Below are positions 54,181 through 64,000 of a stretch of 64,000 bases of DNA, piece after piece (the stretch's first letter is position 1; every line of letters begins with the position of its first letter). The DNA is from Diploptera punctata (Eukaryota > Arthropoda > Insecta > Blattodea > Blaberidae): contig JASPKZ010001596.1 of assembly GCA_030220185.1 (NCBI GenBank), positions 248,001 through 312,000 on the forward strand. The letters are read 5' to 3'. Below the pieces are notes generated by a model. That model had not been told where the DNA came from, made no database searches, and saw only the letters and a list, made by a program, of their open reading frames with translations. A program made the translations under genes and the position numbers.

Positions 54181-54958
54181 ACTAAGGTATCTTCATCAAG
54201 ATACTACGTGATAGGGGAGCTACCAATGTCTCCGTGAGCGACGTAACAGTCTAGATATTGATGATTCTTTGAAAAGTTCAAGATGGAACATGCTCCGAAA
54301 GGCCTTGCAAGTTGTTTTAAAGAACTTTTACGTAGGAGGATTACTGAGTACAAAATTTATTAATTTATATATCTCTTATTTAGTCTTCTCCATCCACCTA
54401 TTTGTCTGTTCATCTCTCTTTACCTAAGAACATTATTCTCAGATGGTATGCACAACTACCGATGTAATTGTTTTCGTATTTTTATTAACGACACAACAGT
54501 ATATCGCATTTTTTCTGAGAAAACTATCAAGTTTTGGCCCCATGCTGTATGGCCTTTTTTTATTATGTTGACCGTCCGCGATGATTGTGAAAAGGGCCAG
54601 TTATAACACTTAGAACCTGTATATTTGTCTCCCTAGTTTTTATTAGAACTGATGAAGAAGATAAGTGAATGTTTTTAAATAACACGTTCAGGAGAACAAA
54701 CTCAATAGCTTCATTCCTTCGTTATTTACTAAAAATAGATGCGTGACCTACGGCTGTGAGTGAAGAAGAATACGTGGATTGTTGTCTGTAAATATCACGA
54801 TAAAAACTAATGCTTATCGCGTTTCCATAATGTTTGTGATATGTTATTTACAGATGAGACATGGCTGACAGGTGAAACGTGACTTAGGGCATTTAACTAG
54901 TTCATGTCCAAACATAAGTATTTTAGGCGAGTACTTTTTATTGCAAGATAGATTAGAG
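54181..54958. other. Unassigned DNA with a LINE-alpha scrap
   Basis: No gene. 54381-54445 is a minus-strand LINE-alpha scrap (AGTCTTCTCCATCCACCTAT, TTCATCTCTCTTTACC). Confidence 0.45.
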
Positions 54959-55292
54959 GTCCACCGCTGTGGTCTCGAGGTAGCATGCTGCTTTGTCACG
55001 CAGTGCGCACGGGTTCGATTCCCAATCGGGAAAGGCTCCTTGGTGAGGTTTTTTTTTCGGGATTTTTCCTCACCTGTAAGACAAATGTCAGGAAGCGTAG
55101 GGCCCAACGGTCCCCGAAAATCATCCGGCCATCATCGTCATCCTTAACATTATCATCATCCTTCGCCGGTGTGGAAAGCAACGGTAAGCTATCACACCTA
55201 CAATTCCCTAATAAAGCTGCAAAGCATAGCATGAAAACGTTATGATTGCAGTGAAAGACCTGCCCTCGGGCAGAATTATTATGGCTAGATGG
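54959..55292 (+). mobile_element. SINE-A copy
   Basis: Plus strand, from GTCCACCGCTGTGGTCTCGA to GGCAGAATTATTATGGCTAG. Head B box GGGTTCGATTCCC. Internal GAT region reads ATCATCGTCATCC. Target duplication not clear. Confidence 0.9.
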
Positions 55293-55837
55293 ATGGATAT
55301 ACCTTATATAGAGGAGTGGAATTAACACTCTCTATTTTCCCCCTTTAGCCCAATTAGATAGTGTAACAAATGTTATTATATATAATAAATTAACATTAAA
55401 CCTTGCCGCACTGGAACTAAATTTATACATATTAAAAAAAATACTTAGAGCGAGAAATGTTTTATTTATTTTTATCTTGTCTTAAACAAGAGGAATACAT
55501 AAATTAATACTTCAAATACAGTTGCTTAAATTAAATTAATTGTTAACATCATAAACCATTATCAATACAATCAAACCAAAAAATAGAGGGTGTGGCGAAT
55601 GAAATACGATAAGTCGAAAATACGAACTATCCTAATTAATATAGGCCTATATACTTTTTAAATATTTTGTACAAGACATCGAGATACTCAAAAAATAAGA
55701 AGCTGCTAAACGAGTAAGCACCTAACAACTTCAACCCTCTATACTAATATGCTCTACAAAAACAATCAGTACCAATCCAGGAGCTGAAGATAGAACAAGT
55801 AGTTCTGAAAGGAATTCACAAATTTAATGAATTTTAA
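55293..55837. other. Unassigned AT-rich DNA
   Basis: No supported gene. One TAGGCCTA octamer at 55642-55649. Confidence 0.45.
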
Positions 55838-55945
55838 TGTTGAGGAGAACTGATATCTCAGATACTAATTTTATATATTTCAACTTATTACAAAACAACC
55901 TCAACGGTGGTTCAGTATGAATTTTAAAAGTATTGACAAGTAATT
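55838..55945 (+). repeat. Terminal fragment related to the satellite foldback
   Basis: GTTGAGGAGAACTGATATCT, CAGATACTAATTTTATAT, AACCTCAACGGTGGTTCAGT and ATGAATTTTAAAAGT align in order with 23083-23170. The satellite itself is absent. Confidence 0.65.
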
Positions 55946-56029
55946 TTGTCATTTATTTTATTGGATAAGCGAAAACCTGAGATTCCTTTTCTGGCCCCGA
56001 TACTTTTGCACAAAAATACCCCTGTTAAC

Positions 56030-56480
56030 TAACTAACTCACTGGCTCTATCGAACCCGTAGGCTCATGGCCGCGTGGACATAAGCTCTCCATACATCCCT
56101 ATCCTGAGCTACTGTCTTCAAATCATGCCCTGTATAATCTAGCTCCCTTAAATCATGGACAATGTTATTCTCGCAACTCATTTTTGGTCTACCAACTGGG
56201 CCTTTTCCTTCTGGTTTTCCTACAATAAGCTTCCATGCACGTATTTCATACATCATACGTGCCACATATCCTGCTCATCGCAGTCTACGAGACTTTACGT
56301 TTTATTATATCTGGCTTCCTTACATACCATTTAGCTCACTATTATGTAGTTTCTTCTTCATTCACCTGTCTGTTCATCTCTTTTTGGACCAAAAAAATGT
56401 CTAAGAAATGTATTCTCAAATATTTGTAATCTTCTTTCCCCCCTTAAAGTAAGAGTCCATGTTTCGCATCCGTATAACTA
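56030..56480 (-). mobile_element. LINE-alpha 3' end, well preserved
   Basis: Minus strand; open over 56047-56265 (72 residues): YEIRAWKLIVGKPEGKGPVG, RPKMSCENNIVHDLRELDYT, DRDVWRAYVHAAMSLRVR and stop. Upstream the ATACAAATATTTGAGAAT and GGACTCTTACTTTAAGG blocks. Confidence 0.87.
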
Positions 56481-56767
56481 GCGAGATTAATTGAACCTCT
56501 TTTGCAGAGAATATCAATTTTGGTTAACTGCTCTGTAGGTGTGACAACTAGAATTTATTACCTCTACAATTGAGACAACTAATTTAAATTTCTCATTTAT
56601 CATTTTGAATGCAGCTAAATCAAAACGTTTCGGTATTGTAAACAAGAGCTCTGTTATAATTTCTTTATTCGTTCTAGCACAATTCTGTAACATTAGGGCA
56701 AAAGTCCGTAAGTCCGATTTTAGTTATTTTTATTTTGTAGATCCTGTAGTGATAATGTGTTTATTAT
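56481..56767. other. Unassigned DNA
   Basis: No supported feature. Confidence 0.4.
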
Positions 56768-57855
56768 AAAGACACTAATTGAAAAGAGAAGATAATTTAA
56801 CATGCCAACATATTTGTTGTTCATTGATTTTGAAAAGGCCTTTGACAGAGTAAATAGATCTATACTATGGGAAATAATGAAGGAACGAGGATATCCACAA
56901 CATCTAATAAAATCAGTCCAAGGATTATATGAAGAAACTAAAGTAGTGATAAAAACTGATGGAAAAAGGTGAGAAAAAATTTTAATAAATCAAGGAGTTA
57001 GACAAGGGTGTAGTCTATCGCCCACTCTTTTTAATATATAGGCCTATATCGACGACATTATGAAACAATGGAAAATTATAATGGACAAAGGCCTTAGATT
57101 GAACAATAACTCAAGTATTAATAACTTACTTTTCGCTGATGATTTAGTCTTACTACACCATGATGAAGATCTGTTACAATTGGCTGCTTACAAACTAAAT
57201 GCAGTATGTAGCGATTATAATTTTAAAATTTCAATAAGTAAAACAAAAGTAATGGCATTTTGTGGAAGAAATACTCTGCGTGCAAAAATAGTAATTAGAG
57301 ACGAAATTATTGAACAAGTATCCCACTTTAAATATTTAGGATGTGATATCAGCTATGGATATGATAAAGATATTGAACACAAAACACATCACTTTCAAGC
57401 TATTTGTGGTACAATAAATAGAACATTGAGTAATAAAGCCCATAAACAAACAAAATTAAAATTTTATAGAACAATGGCTGTCCCTGTCCTTTTGTATGGG
57501 AGTGAATCTTGGATTACCACTACCAAACAAGAAAGTAAAATCCAAGCAGCCGAGATGAAATTTTTAAGAAGAGTAAAAGGCTGCACTAGAATGGACCAGA
57601 TAAAAAACGAGGATATCCGTGAAGAACTGCAGATCTATTCCATAAAAGAAAAGATATTTAACAACAAGATACAGTGGAAAGAACATGTAGAAAGAATGGA
57701 AGAAAGTAGATTACAAATAAAATCTTCCATTATTTTCCAGGAGGAAGAAGAGATGTCGGACGTTCTCGGAAGAGATGGTCTTAGATGTATTAGTGAAGAC
57801 GGAACAGGCAACTCTTGCCTAAACCAGAAAGTGAAGAAGAAGAAGATTAATATGT
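56768..57855 (+). pseudogene. LINE-beta reverse transcriptase, best copy
   Basis: Plus strand, 5'-truncated. KTLIEKRR, stop, FNMPTYLLFIDFEKAFDRVN (RT motif A), RSILWEIMKERGYPQHLIKS, then NQGVRQGCSLSPTLFNI (motif B). An in-frame TAG from a GGCC insertion at 57039-57046 precedes YIDDIMKQWK. The 284-residue open frame 57060-57914 has FADD at residues 25-28 (motif C), KISISKTKVMAFCGRNTLRA, SHFKYLGCDIS, KFYRTMAVPVLLYGSESWIT, AAEMKFLRRVKGCTRMDQIK and KEHVERMEESRL. The normal end is lost by a frameshift near 57715. The enzyme would copy element RNA at a nicked target. Tail GAAGAAGAAGATT. Confidence 0.88.
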
Positions 57856-58431
57856 CGGGAATACAGTATTTTTTTTCCTTAATCATAAGGGTAAAGTTGT
57901 TAAGTGATAGCTAATATCTTATGGTAGATATCTCTTGGTCCGAAGTAATGCAAATCTCCGATTTATTAATAAGTTATTCGAATAAGTCCTCATGGAAAGT
58001 CATGTTTTTAGACTTGTATGTTCACCTTGTGGCCACAGAATTACTGCAGTTATCTATTGGTTGCATTGCCGGTTGAAAATATCAAAATGAACAGTAATGG
58101 TTGGTTGGAGGGGTTATGAGAAGGAATGATACTATTAAAAAAACTGTGGAAAGCAAAGTCATAGGTGAGAACATATGATGTAGTCAATAGATTGAGGGCC
58201 TATCAGGTCTATTGCATGATAATTCACAGATCAAATTTGCAATGCAGATAAGGTGGATTTATTTTTCCAAGTGTCTTCCTGACAAAACTTTTACATTTAA
58301 AGATGATTCCTGTCATTGTGGCAAACTTAGTAAACAGCACGTCGCAATATTTCTGCGTGCCAATGTGTCAGAAATTGAAAAACAGTTATTTATTTTGTAT
58401 GGATTTTGCACGTCTAGAAACAAAAAAAAAA
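57856..58431. other. Unassigned DNA
   Basis: No supported gene. The frame starting at 58212 only opens in its last third into the next LINE-alpha. Confidence 0.4.
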
Positions 58432-59310
58432 AGAGAGGCTCTTCCAAATGAATGGAAATACTATATTATCATAACAATCTATAAGGAGATAAAACTGAAT
58501 GCAACAACTAAAGGGCACCTCATTATTTTCTACTTCGTACAAAATTCTAACCAATATATTACTACCAAACTTACTCCCTATATTGATAACATAATAAGTG
58601 ATCATCAATGTAGATTTAGAAGAAATATATCTATAATAGATCACATTTTAATATAATACAGATTTTAGAAAAAAAAATATAGGAATATAATGACACTGTG
58701 AATCAACTATATGTAGACTTCAAAAAGTCATACGACTCAATTAAGAGAGAGAGAAGATATATTATGTATCCTGCTGTGGTTCTAAATTCCTAAAAAGCTA
58801 GTTAGGCTTATTTATATATATATATATATATATCTAAGTGGCACAAAGTAGGGTGCGTGAAGGCAAGCAGTTTTCAGATACAATGGGTTAAAGCAAGGAG
58901 ATGCACTATCTCCTCTACTATTCAATTTTGCACTAGAACATGTAATGAAATCTTCAGAGGCTGAAAAATACCTACACTCAATGGTCATTAATTTATGCTG
59001 ATGTAGTAGTATTATTGGGCGATAGCGAGGAGATACTAAGAGCCAATAGACACACTCTATTGAGAAATTAGGGCTGGAAGGAAACATCAATAAAACTAAA
59101 TATATGTTCAGAAATGAAAATATACTGTAGGCCTATAATGAAAATGAACAGTTACATACAAATGAGGGAAATTTTCAAGAACTGGCTGAATTCAAATATA
59201 TAGGAACGATAATTACAAAACGGGAAGGAGATGCAGAAAGAAATTGAACATAGGCTCAATTCTGCAAATGCATGCTATTATGCATTACACAGACTCTTGT
59301 TGACCTTAAC
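58432..59310 (+). mobile_element. LINE-alpha reverse transcriptase relic
   Basis: Plus strand: ALPNEWKYYIIITIYKE, LTPYIDNIISDHQCRFRRNI, QLYVDFKKSYDSIKR (motif A), QGDALSPLLFNFALEHVM (motif B), then LIYADVVVLLGDSEEI (motif C with YADD changed to YADV), KLGLEGNINKTKYMF and FKYIGTIITKREGDAERN. Frameshifts and a (TA)n expansion (58813-58833) break it. One TAGGCCTA insertion at 59128-59135. Confidence 0.85.
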
Positions 59311-59332
59311 ATTATTTATTATTATTTATTAT

Positions 59333-59336
<4 letters not shown>

Positions 59337-59374
<38 letters not shown>
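59337..59374. repeat. (TA)n microsatellite
   Basis: About 38 bp TA at the junction of LINE-alpha and LINE-delta. Confidence 0.95.
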
Positions 59375-59379
<5 letters not shown>

Positions 59380-59610
59380 AGTAGATTACATAAGATATAA
59401 GCAATTAAATTGGTATGGGCACGTACGATGAATGTAAGAAGAAAGGTTACCCAGGAAAACATTGGAATGGTGTCCACCTGGAAGAAGAAGGAAAGGAAGA
59501 CCTCGAAACTCGTGGATGCAAAAAATAAGAAACTGGAATGAGAACAAGAGGACTGGAGGACATGGAGTGGATGGATAGAGACGAGTGGGAAGAAAAATAA
59601 AAGTTTAGGC
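59375..59610 (+). mobile_element. LINE-delta 3' fragment
   Basis: Plus strand: SIVDYIRYKQLNWYGHVRRM (stop in between), ERLPRKTLEWCPPGRRRKGR, PRNSWMQKIR, MDRDEWEEK-like. Same layout as 16887-17283. Confidence 0.78.
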
Positions 59611-59694
59611 ACTGAAATATGTGTAAACATTAAAAATCTGTATATAAATAATAACAATATACCTAGGCCCCTACATATTATTATTACTATTACT

Positions 59695-59792
59695 AAGAAA
59701 AACCCACCGACCCGGCCCGGGTTTGAACCCGAGACCCTCCCCGGGGAAGAGGCCAAGGGAGCATCAACCACCCTAGTCCACCGCGGCCGGCG
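59695..59792 (-). mobile_element. SINE-D head fragment
   Basis: Complement: GTCGCCGGCCGCGGTGGACT, GATGCTCCCTTGGCCTC, B box GGGTTCAAACCCGG, GGGTCGGTGGGTTTTT. Only the tRNA-like head and the start of the body are present. Confidence 0.8.
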
Positions 59793-60171
59793 ACTTATGC
59801 GGACAATTATATTTTATACGGATGATAAATATGGTCGGAAACTTCTTAACAGAGAGTGAAACATATTACGAGTATTTGAGAATAAAGTTCTTACAGTTTT
59901 TTGACAAAAAAAAAAATTGACAGACCTGGTGAATGGAGGACGACTATAGACTATAGCATATAACGTAAGCTACAATGATATTTATGAAAATCAGATTTAA
60001 ACCTAATAAGCGACAATTCCGTCTCGTAGATTGCGCGATGGGAAAGGACATGGAGCCATGAATGGGGAAAGAAAGAGAGGCATGGAAACTCCTTATAGGA
60101 AAACAAGTAGTGAAAGCGCCCAGTAGGTTGGATAAAGATCTGAAGTGGGGGGGTCCGGGAAACAATAATTA

Positions 60172-60740
60172 CACTGAGTTCAACATGTTTTTGCTCTCCA
60201 TCCATGAGTCATTAATAGTTGTATTTAATGCAGTTATTTATTCGTGTTTTTCCAAAATGGTAGTCGGCAATTTCCCCCATCACCCACAAGTTTTTTTTAT
60301 TTCTAATTCAATTAATGGATTTAAATAATTATTTTTTTAATAAACCTAGATTTCTTCCCGGAAAATCTTGGCGCAGTGAGCAATGAGCACGGGGAACACT
60401 TTCATCAGGAGATTTCAACTATAGAAAAGAGATATCAAGGTAAATGGAATCCTAATATGCTGGCCGATTATTGTTGGACCATCAAGAGGGATGCTCCACA
60501 GGCGAAATGTAGCAGAAAATCGTCATTTCTTACTTTCTAGGTGAGTCCGAATGTTTGAATATTGTGTAGTTACGAATGTAGAATATATTAGTGTTTGAAA
60601 TTATAAATGCCTGTCTCTCGGAAACCTTTCGTGATGGAGAAAAACCGATATCATATTTGAATTCAGGAGGAAAAATACTATCAGAATCACATATTTTTCT
60701 TTCTGAGACAAAAAAAAAGTTTATTTTTTGTTGCTCAGTG
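60172..60740 (+). mobile_element. CACTG-ended DNA element, copy 2, TTA duplication
   Basis: 569 bp. Left end CACTGAGTTCAACATGTTTT; right end, complemented, CACTGAGCAACAAAAAATAA. TTA at 60169-60171 and 60741-60743 is the target duplication. Contains the intact 62-residue frame listed separately. Longer than copy 1 by small indels. Confidence 0.87.
60352..60540 (+). pseudogene. C-terminal fragment of an unidentified transposon protein
   Basis: Uninterrupted frame of 62 residues plus stop: FFPENLGAVSNEHGEHFHQE, ISTIEKRYQGKWNPNMLADY, CWTIKRDAPQAKCSRKSSFL, TF. No start codon lies in frame near its 5' edge, so it looks like the last exon of a longer protein captured inside a small element. The conserved H-F-H-Q-E-I / K-R-Y-Q-G-K-W / M-L-A-D-Y-C-W run is shared with copy 1 (51414-51934). 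I have an impression of having seen this tail in arthropod proteins of unknown function but cannot name the family. Confidence 0.6.
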
Positions 60741-61278
60741 TTATAAGAGGGAGGTGAATTAAACAGGAGAAGATTGAAAAAAAAAAAAAAAAAAAAACGA
60801 AATTTTATTTAAAAAACCTCACTTATGAGAAAGTATCGTAATTTCGCAATCTCTTTTCCATATTCTGGTAAAACAATTCTTCATATATCTAATTCAAAGG
60901 CATTATCGAACCCGTAAATTCATGGCCACGCTAACACAAGCTATCCATACATCCCTATCCAGAGATAATGTTTTCCAATCATCTCTGTATAAACTACTTC
61001 CCTCATATGATGATTAATGTTATACTCCCACCTCATTCTTGTCTATGAACTGGGCGTTTACCCTCTGGTTTTCCTATAGTAAGTGCTCATGCCCCTCTTT
61101 CAATCCCCATTCGTGGGACATGTCCAATCCATCGTAATCTACGAGACTCAACTGTTGTTATAATACCTGGTTTCCTATAAGATCATGTAGCTGATTGTTG
61201 TGTAGTCTTCTCCATTCACCTGTCCATCTCTCCTTGATTCCCTTGCCACTCTTTCAATCCCCATAGTTTACAAGACTT

Positions 61279-62132
61279 TGAACCGAAAGTACTATTTTCG
61301 GTTCGCTACTGTAGTGCCGTTATCCTCCCTGGACAGTAAAATTCGTGAACTATGCCAATATCCTTTCTCTATGCATCTACCCCTACTCTCCTTTTTTCCT
61401 CTCCTGTTGCGTTGTTTGTGCTGCGCATCTCCCCTTCTGCCTCGGAACGCTCAAATACGCAATGCACATCAAGAACATTATCATTCGATCGGAACTTTGA
61501 GTTGAGACGTCGTCTGGAGCCGCGAGTGGCGTGGTTTAAGTTTTGGTCCTGAGGACCGGGGAAAGACTACCCTGGCTTGGACCGTGGTATGAATGTTGTG
61601 TGAGGTATGATATAGTTTTGTCATGTTAAAGATTATTATTTATTTTCTTTTTGTTGAAGAATGATCAAGTATTTACATTTGTTATATTTTTCATCCACTT
61701 CAGACGTCTTGTTTATATTAAACATCATTTTTATATTTATCCTGGTAAATGTTCAAGTTATTTATGTGCACGCTGCTGTTTGATATTCCTGTACTGAAAC
61801 TTACTTATTCAGATCATTCTAGCTTCCTTTATTTTCCGTCTAGCTTTCATGATTAATAACAATAATGATATATTCAGTTTAAATCAGAATCATAAACTAC
61901 TCTACTGTTTTGAGATCTATTGTTGATTCATGTTTAAGTGTTTAGGAAAGAAATATGAATCAATCTTTGCCTCCTATGGGCCCGGGCAAAGGTTTTTGAT
62001 TAATAACCTCGGATGTTATGAACTCTACGCTAGTATATGCAACGGAAACAAAAAACGATCCAATAAATGATACGTACAAATAGTAGCAGTCAGTGTGGTT
62101 ATATAGATGAGATGAGAGATACACAATGCACA
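61279..62132. mobile_element. Probable solo LTR with 4-bp duplication
   Basis: 854 bp starting TG and ending CA, flanked by ACTT on both sides (61275-61278 and 62133-62136); its removal restores the LINE-alpha tandem exactly. It has a less AT-rich left part (61330-61600) and AATAAA at about 62066. No gag or pol frame is present. The only open frame (75 residues at 61278) has no motif. The LTR assignment rests on ends and duplication only. Confidence 0.6.
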
Positions 62133-62265
62133 ACTTAACTGTTGTTATAATACCTGGCTTCCTATAAGATCATGTAGCTAACTGTCGTGTAGTCTTCTCC
62201 ATTCACCTGTCCATTTCTCCTTGCTTCCCATGCCCCTCTTTCAATCACCATAGTTTACAAGACTT

Positions 62266-62467
62266 CTTCTTCGTCAGGCTCTACGACTTCCAGTGGAATG
62301 TCTTGGCCTTCTCAACCAGTTTACGCCACTTCTTCCTCTGTCCGGCTGTACTGTGTTGAGATGATGTAGCGGGAAAGTCTTTTACAGTGATAGGTTGCTG
62401 GCCTAACGCCCAACCCCCAGCTCGGAGGACCAGGTCATTTGATTTCGGGGTTTCCGTCCCCTAGATC
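62266..62467 (-). mobile_element. Short retroposon with 14-bp target duplication
   Basis: 202 bp between two copies of AGTTTACAAGACTT (62252-62265 and 62468-62481). Minus strand ends in GAAGAAG, like the LINE-beta tail; inside are GGGGGTTGGGCGTTAGGCCA, AAGAAGTGGCGTAAACTGG and AAGACATTCCACTGG. It is the 3' end of an unlisted LINE or a SINE using such an end. Confidence 0.75.
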
Positions 62468-63011
62468 AGTTTACAAGACTTAACTGTTGTTATTATATCT
62501 GGCTTCCTATAAGATTGTATACTTGACTGTTGTGTAGTCTGCCCCATTCACTTGTCCAAATCTGTTTGACCCAAAAATGTTCCTAAGAATTTATTCTCAA
62601 ATGATCGTAATACTTTCTCCTCCCTTAAAGCAAGCGCCCATGTTTCGCATCCATATAATAGAACTGGGAAAGTAACAGTTATATATCTTCAGTTTAATTT
62701 TTTTTAGAGAATTTGGGACAATAATCCCTATAATATGCCCTACATAATAGCAAGCATTTCCAGAACTGAACCTATGTTTTTTTTTGTGCATCTCATTCCT
62801 ATTTGTAATTATTGTTCCCAGGTATTTGAATTCAGCCACTTATTCAAATTTTCCCTCATTTGTTATTAATTTTAATTTACATTATGTAATGTGTTTCTGT
62901 ATGAACATTTATTTAATTTTATTGATGATTACTTCCAGTCGTAATTTTTTAGTATTACTCAATAGAATCTGCGTATTGGCCCTTAGTGCCTCCACGCTAT
63001 CGTCTAATAGT

Positions 63012-63531
63012 TTCTCTTGCCAGAACATGGAATTCTCTTCGACCCTATGTCAGAGACTGCCAAACTTTACCATCTTTCAGAAACAAATTGAAATTAAAAT
63101 TATTATTAGAAGCATCTCACTAATATTGTTTTTTTACTATAATAATTTGTTTTTTTTTATTATTTAATTAAAATAGTATTAAGATTTGTCAATATATTTA
63201 CCTAATGTCTTATATATAAGCGATAGATTAATTCATTAGAGTTTATCACTTTCTATGTAATTTTTTCTTTTCTTTTTTATGTATAGTAGATTCGAGCTGT
63301 TATTCATTTGAGTAGGCCTACACATTTCTCCACTGGTTTAATTTTAATTGTATTTAATTTTACTGTATTATTAGACATACTTTCATTATTGTTCAGTTTG
63401 ACCAGATAAATAATTGTTTAGTATGTACTATTATTGTTTTTTTTATTTAAATGCAACATATGTTTGTCCTGGTGAGTGGAAGAGAAGGCCACATGGCCTT
63501 AACTCCACCAGGCTAAATAAATCTATTCTAT
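63012..63531 (+). mobile_element. LINE-iota (CR1-like) 3' end nested in LINE-alpha
   Basis: Plus strand: SLARTWNSLRPYVRDCQTLP, SFRNKLKLKLLL (the usual ARLWNSLP..........F...L end of CR1-type RTs), then an AT-rich 3' UTR ending GAGTGGAAGAGAAGGCCACA, TGGCCTTAACTCCACCAGG, CTAAATAAAT. The UTR end matches 33240-33290. Confidence 0.8.
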
Positions 63532-63711
63532 TAGGGCCTATATTATTTTCAAATAATACTACATGATCAGCATAAACTAACAGCTTATTAATGTCATTGA
63601 GTAGTAGGCCTACTTCATCCTCTAAAGATTTGATGGAATGCTCTGGTACAAAATTGAATTTATAATTGTGAAAATTCGTCTTAAACAACATCCAGTTAAG
63701 GATGCTACGTT

Positions 63712-64000
63712 AATGGCATGATATTAAGAGGTACATTTTCTGCTAGAAGTGGAACACGTGCCTGACGTAACGAATAAATTGTTGAGTAATGAGATGACAG
63801 TAAAAATATCGAGCTGTGACATTTTATCCAAGGCTTTGACACAAACACCATCTTAAATTAGGCTTACATAGAGGCAGCGCGTGTTTCTACCGGTCCGCCA
63901 AACACGATTTCTAAAACTAAGCAAAACTCCATGCCAATATAGTAAAGTCTTAAGATGCACTAACTAAAGAGTAGAGATAAAAAATCAATAGCTATTTACT
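63712..64000. other. Unassigned DNA
   Basis: No supported feature up to the window edge. Confidence 0.45.

Larger units (their letters stand above)
59815..60780 (+). mobile_element. LINE-alpha 3' part interrupted by a CACTG-ended element
   Basis: Plus-strand pieces 59815-60171 (TACGAGTATTTGAGAATAAA, GGCATGGAAACTCCTTATAG, AGCGCCCAGTAGGTTGG) and 60744-60780 (GAGGGAGGTGAATTAAACAG), collinear once the insert is removed. An A-run follows at 60778-60796. Confidence 0.82.
61150..62600 (-). repeat. 129-bp tandem repeats within LINE-alpha, later interrupted
   Basis: Unit AACTGTTGTTATAATACCTG ... CATAGTTTACAAGACTT spans 61150-61278 and 62137-62265, each 129 bp, and a third begins at 62482. Without the two insertions they are directly adjacent. 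Confidence 0.82.
60880..63711 (-). mobile_element. LINE-alpha, long minus-strand relic with three insertions
   Basis: Pieces in order (minus strand reads right to left): 63532-63711 (GLKQGD lost; FNFVPEHSIKSLEDEVGLLL, YADHVVLFENN, i.e. YADD changed to YADH), 62482-63011 (MAEFKYLGTIITNRNEM, LREEKVLRSFENK), and the tail down to 60880 (complement of TTATCGAACCCGTAAATTCA). Inside lie LINE-iota (63012-63531), a short retroinsert (62266-62467) and a probable solo LTR (61279-62132). A 129-bp segment of the LINE is repeated in tandem. Confidence 0.83.

Noticed and set aside
57060..57914. Functional reverse transcriptase gene
   Set aside because: The FADD box is intact, but the 5' part is missing, in-frame stops precede motif C (including one from the GGCC insertion) and the C-terminus is frameshifted.

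Overview
This window looks like ordinary intergenic or intronic DNA of a large, AT-rich, transposon-packed animal genome. I find no bacterial-style gene, operon or CRISPR array, and no convincing host protein-coding exon. Almost every open frame belongs to a dead retrotransposon, a tRNA-derived SINE or a microsatellite. The RTE-type LINE tails, the tRNA-headed SINEs and the (TA)n/(AAT)n/(GAT)n microsatellites suggest an arthropod. My impression is an insect such as a cockroach or relative, but this is inference and no single sequence proves it.

Repeat families, named here for this window only. LINE-alpha is the commonest: reverse transcriptase, then a C-terminal tail of type GKPEGK..VGRP..W..N...DLREVDYTG.DW..LA.DRDVWRAYV; it occurs in about 18 broken pieces. 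LINE-beta has an FADD reverse transcriptase and (GAT)n or (GAA)n 3' tails. LINE-gamma ends ...PKIVMEW....RGRPKKTWIEG and has a (GAT)n tail. Single or rare relics are delta, epsilon, zeta, eta (zinc-knuckle tail), theta, iota (CR1-like tail) and kappa. Seven SINE families (A to G) carry tRNA-like heads with B boxes; SINE-A alone has 11 copies. Non-autonomous DNA elements include a TTAA-flanked Kolobok-like element (20326-21678), a TA-flanked MITE (24911-25139), two CACTG-ended elements with 3-bp TWA duplications (51414-51934 and 60172-60740), foldback elements (302-864, 5653-6131, 27941-28082, 34525-34896) and a foldback element filled with a 77-bp satellite (21826-23129).

Layout. 0-10 kb: foldback 1, LINE-alpha broken by two SINE-F copies, a SINE cluster, foldback 2, a tRNA-Tyr-like relic, LINE-alpha broken by another LINE. 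10-20 kb: compound microsatellite, a 36-38 bp minisatellite (10736-11735), a degenerate B-box-bearing tandem array (15235-16380), SINE-A copies with clear target duplications. 20-30 kb: Kolobok-like element with nested LINE-beta, the satellite foldback, a five-unit tandem array of a LINE 3' end. 30-45 kb: LINE tails, foldback 3, Rep-K split by SINE-D, a tandem duplication of Rep-P, an inverted pair of an unclassified relic. 45-64 kb: SINEs in long (TA)n/(TG)n tracts, SINE-B nested in SINE-D, the best-preserved reverse transcriptase (56768-57855), and LINE-alpha carrying a probable solo LTR, a short retroinsert and a LINE-iota.

The two most interesting signals cross element classes. First, a hammerhead-ribozyme-like motif (CUGANGA-like core, one extra base, hairpin, GAAA, self-complementary short stem III) recurs in the foldbacks, the satellite and related dispersed ends; two families replace core C3/G8 by U3/A8 together. 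Second, the octamer TAGGCCTA occurs about 15 times, and comparison with paralogues shows it arises as a GGCC insertion flanked by duplicated TA, resembling footprints of a TA-targeting transposon.
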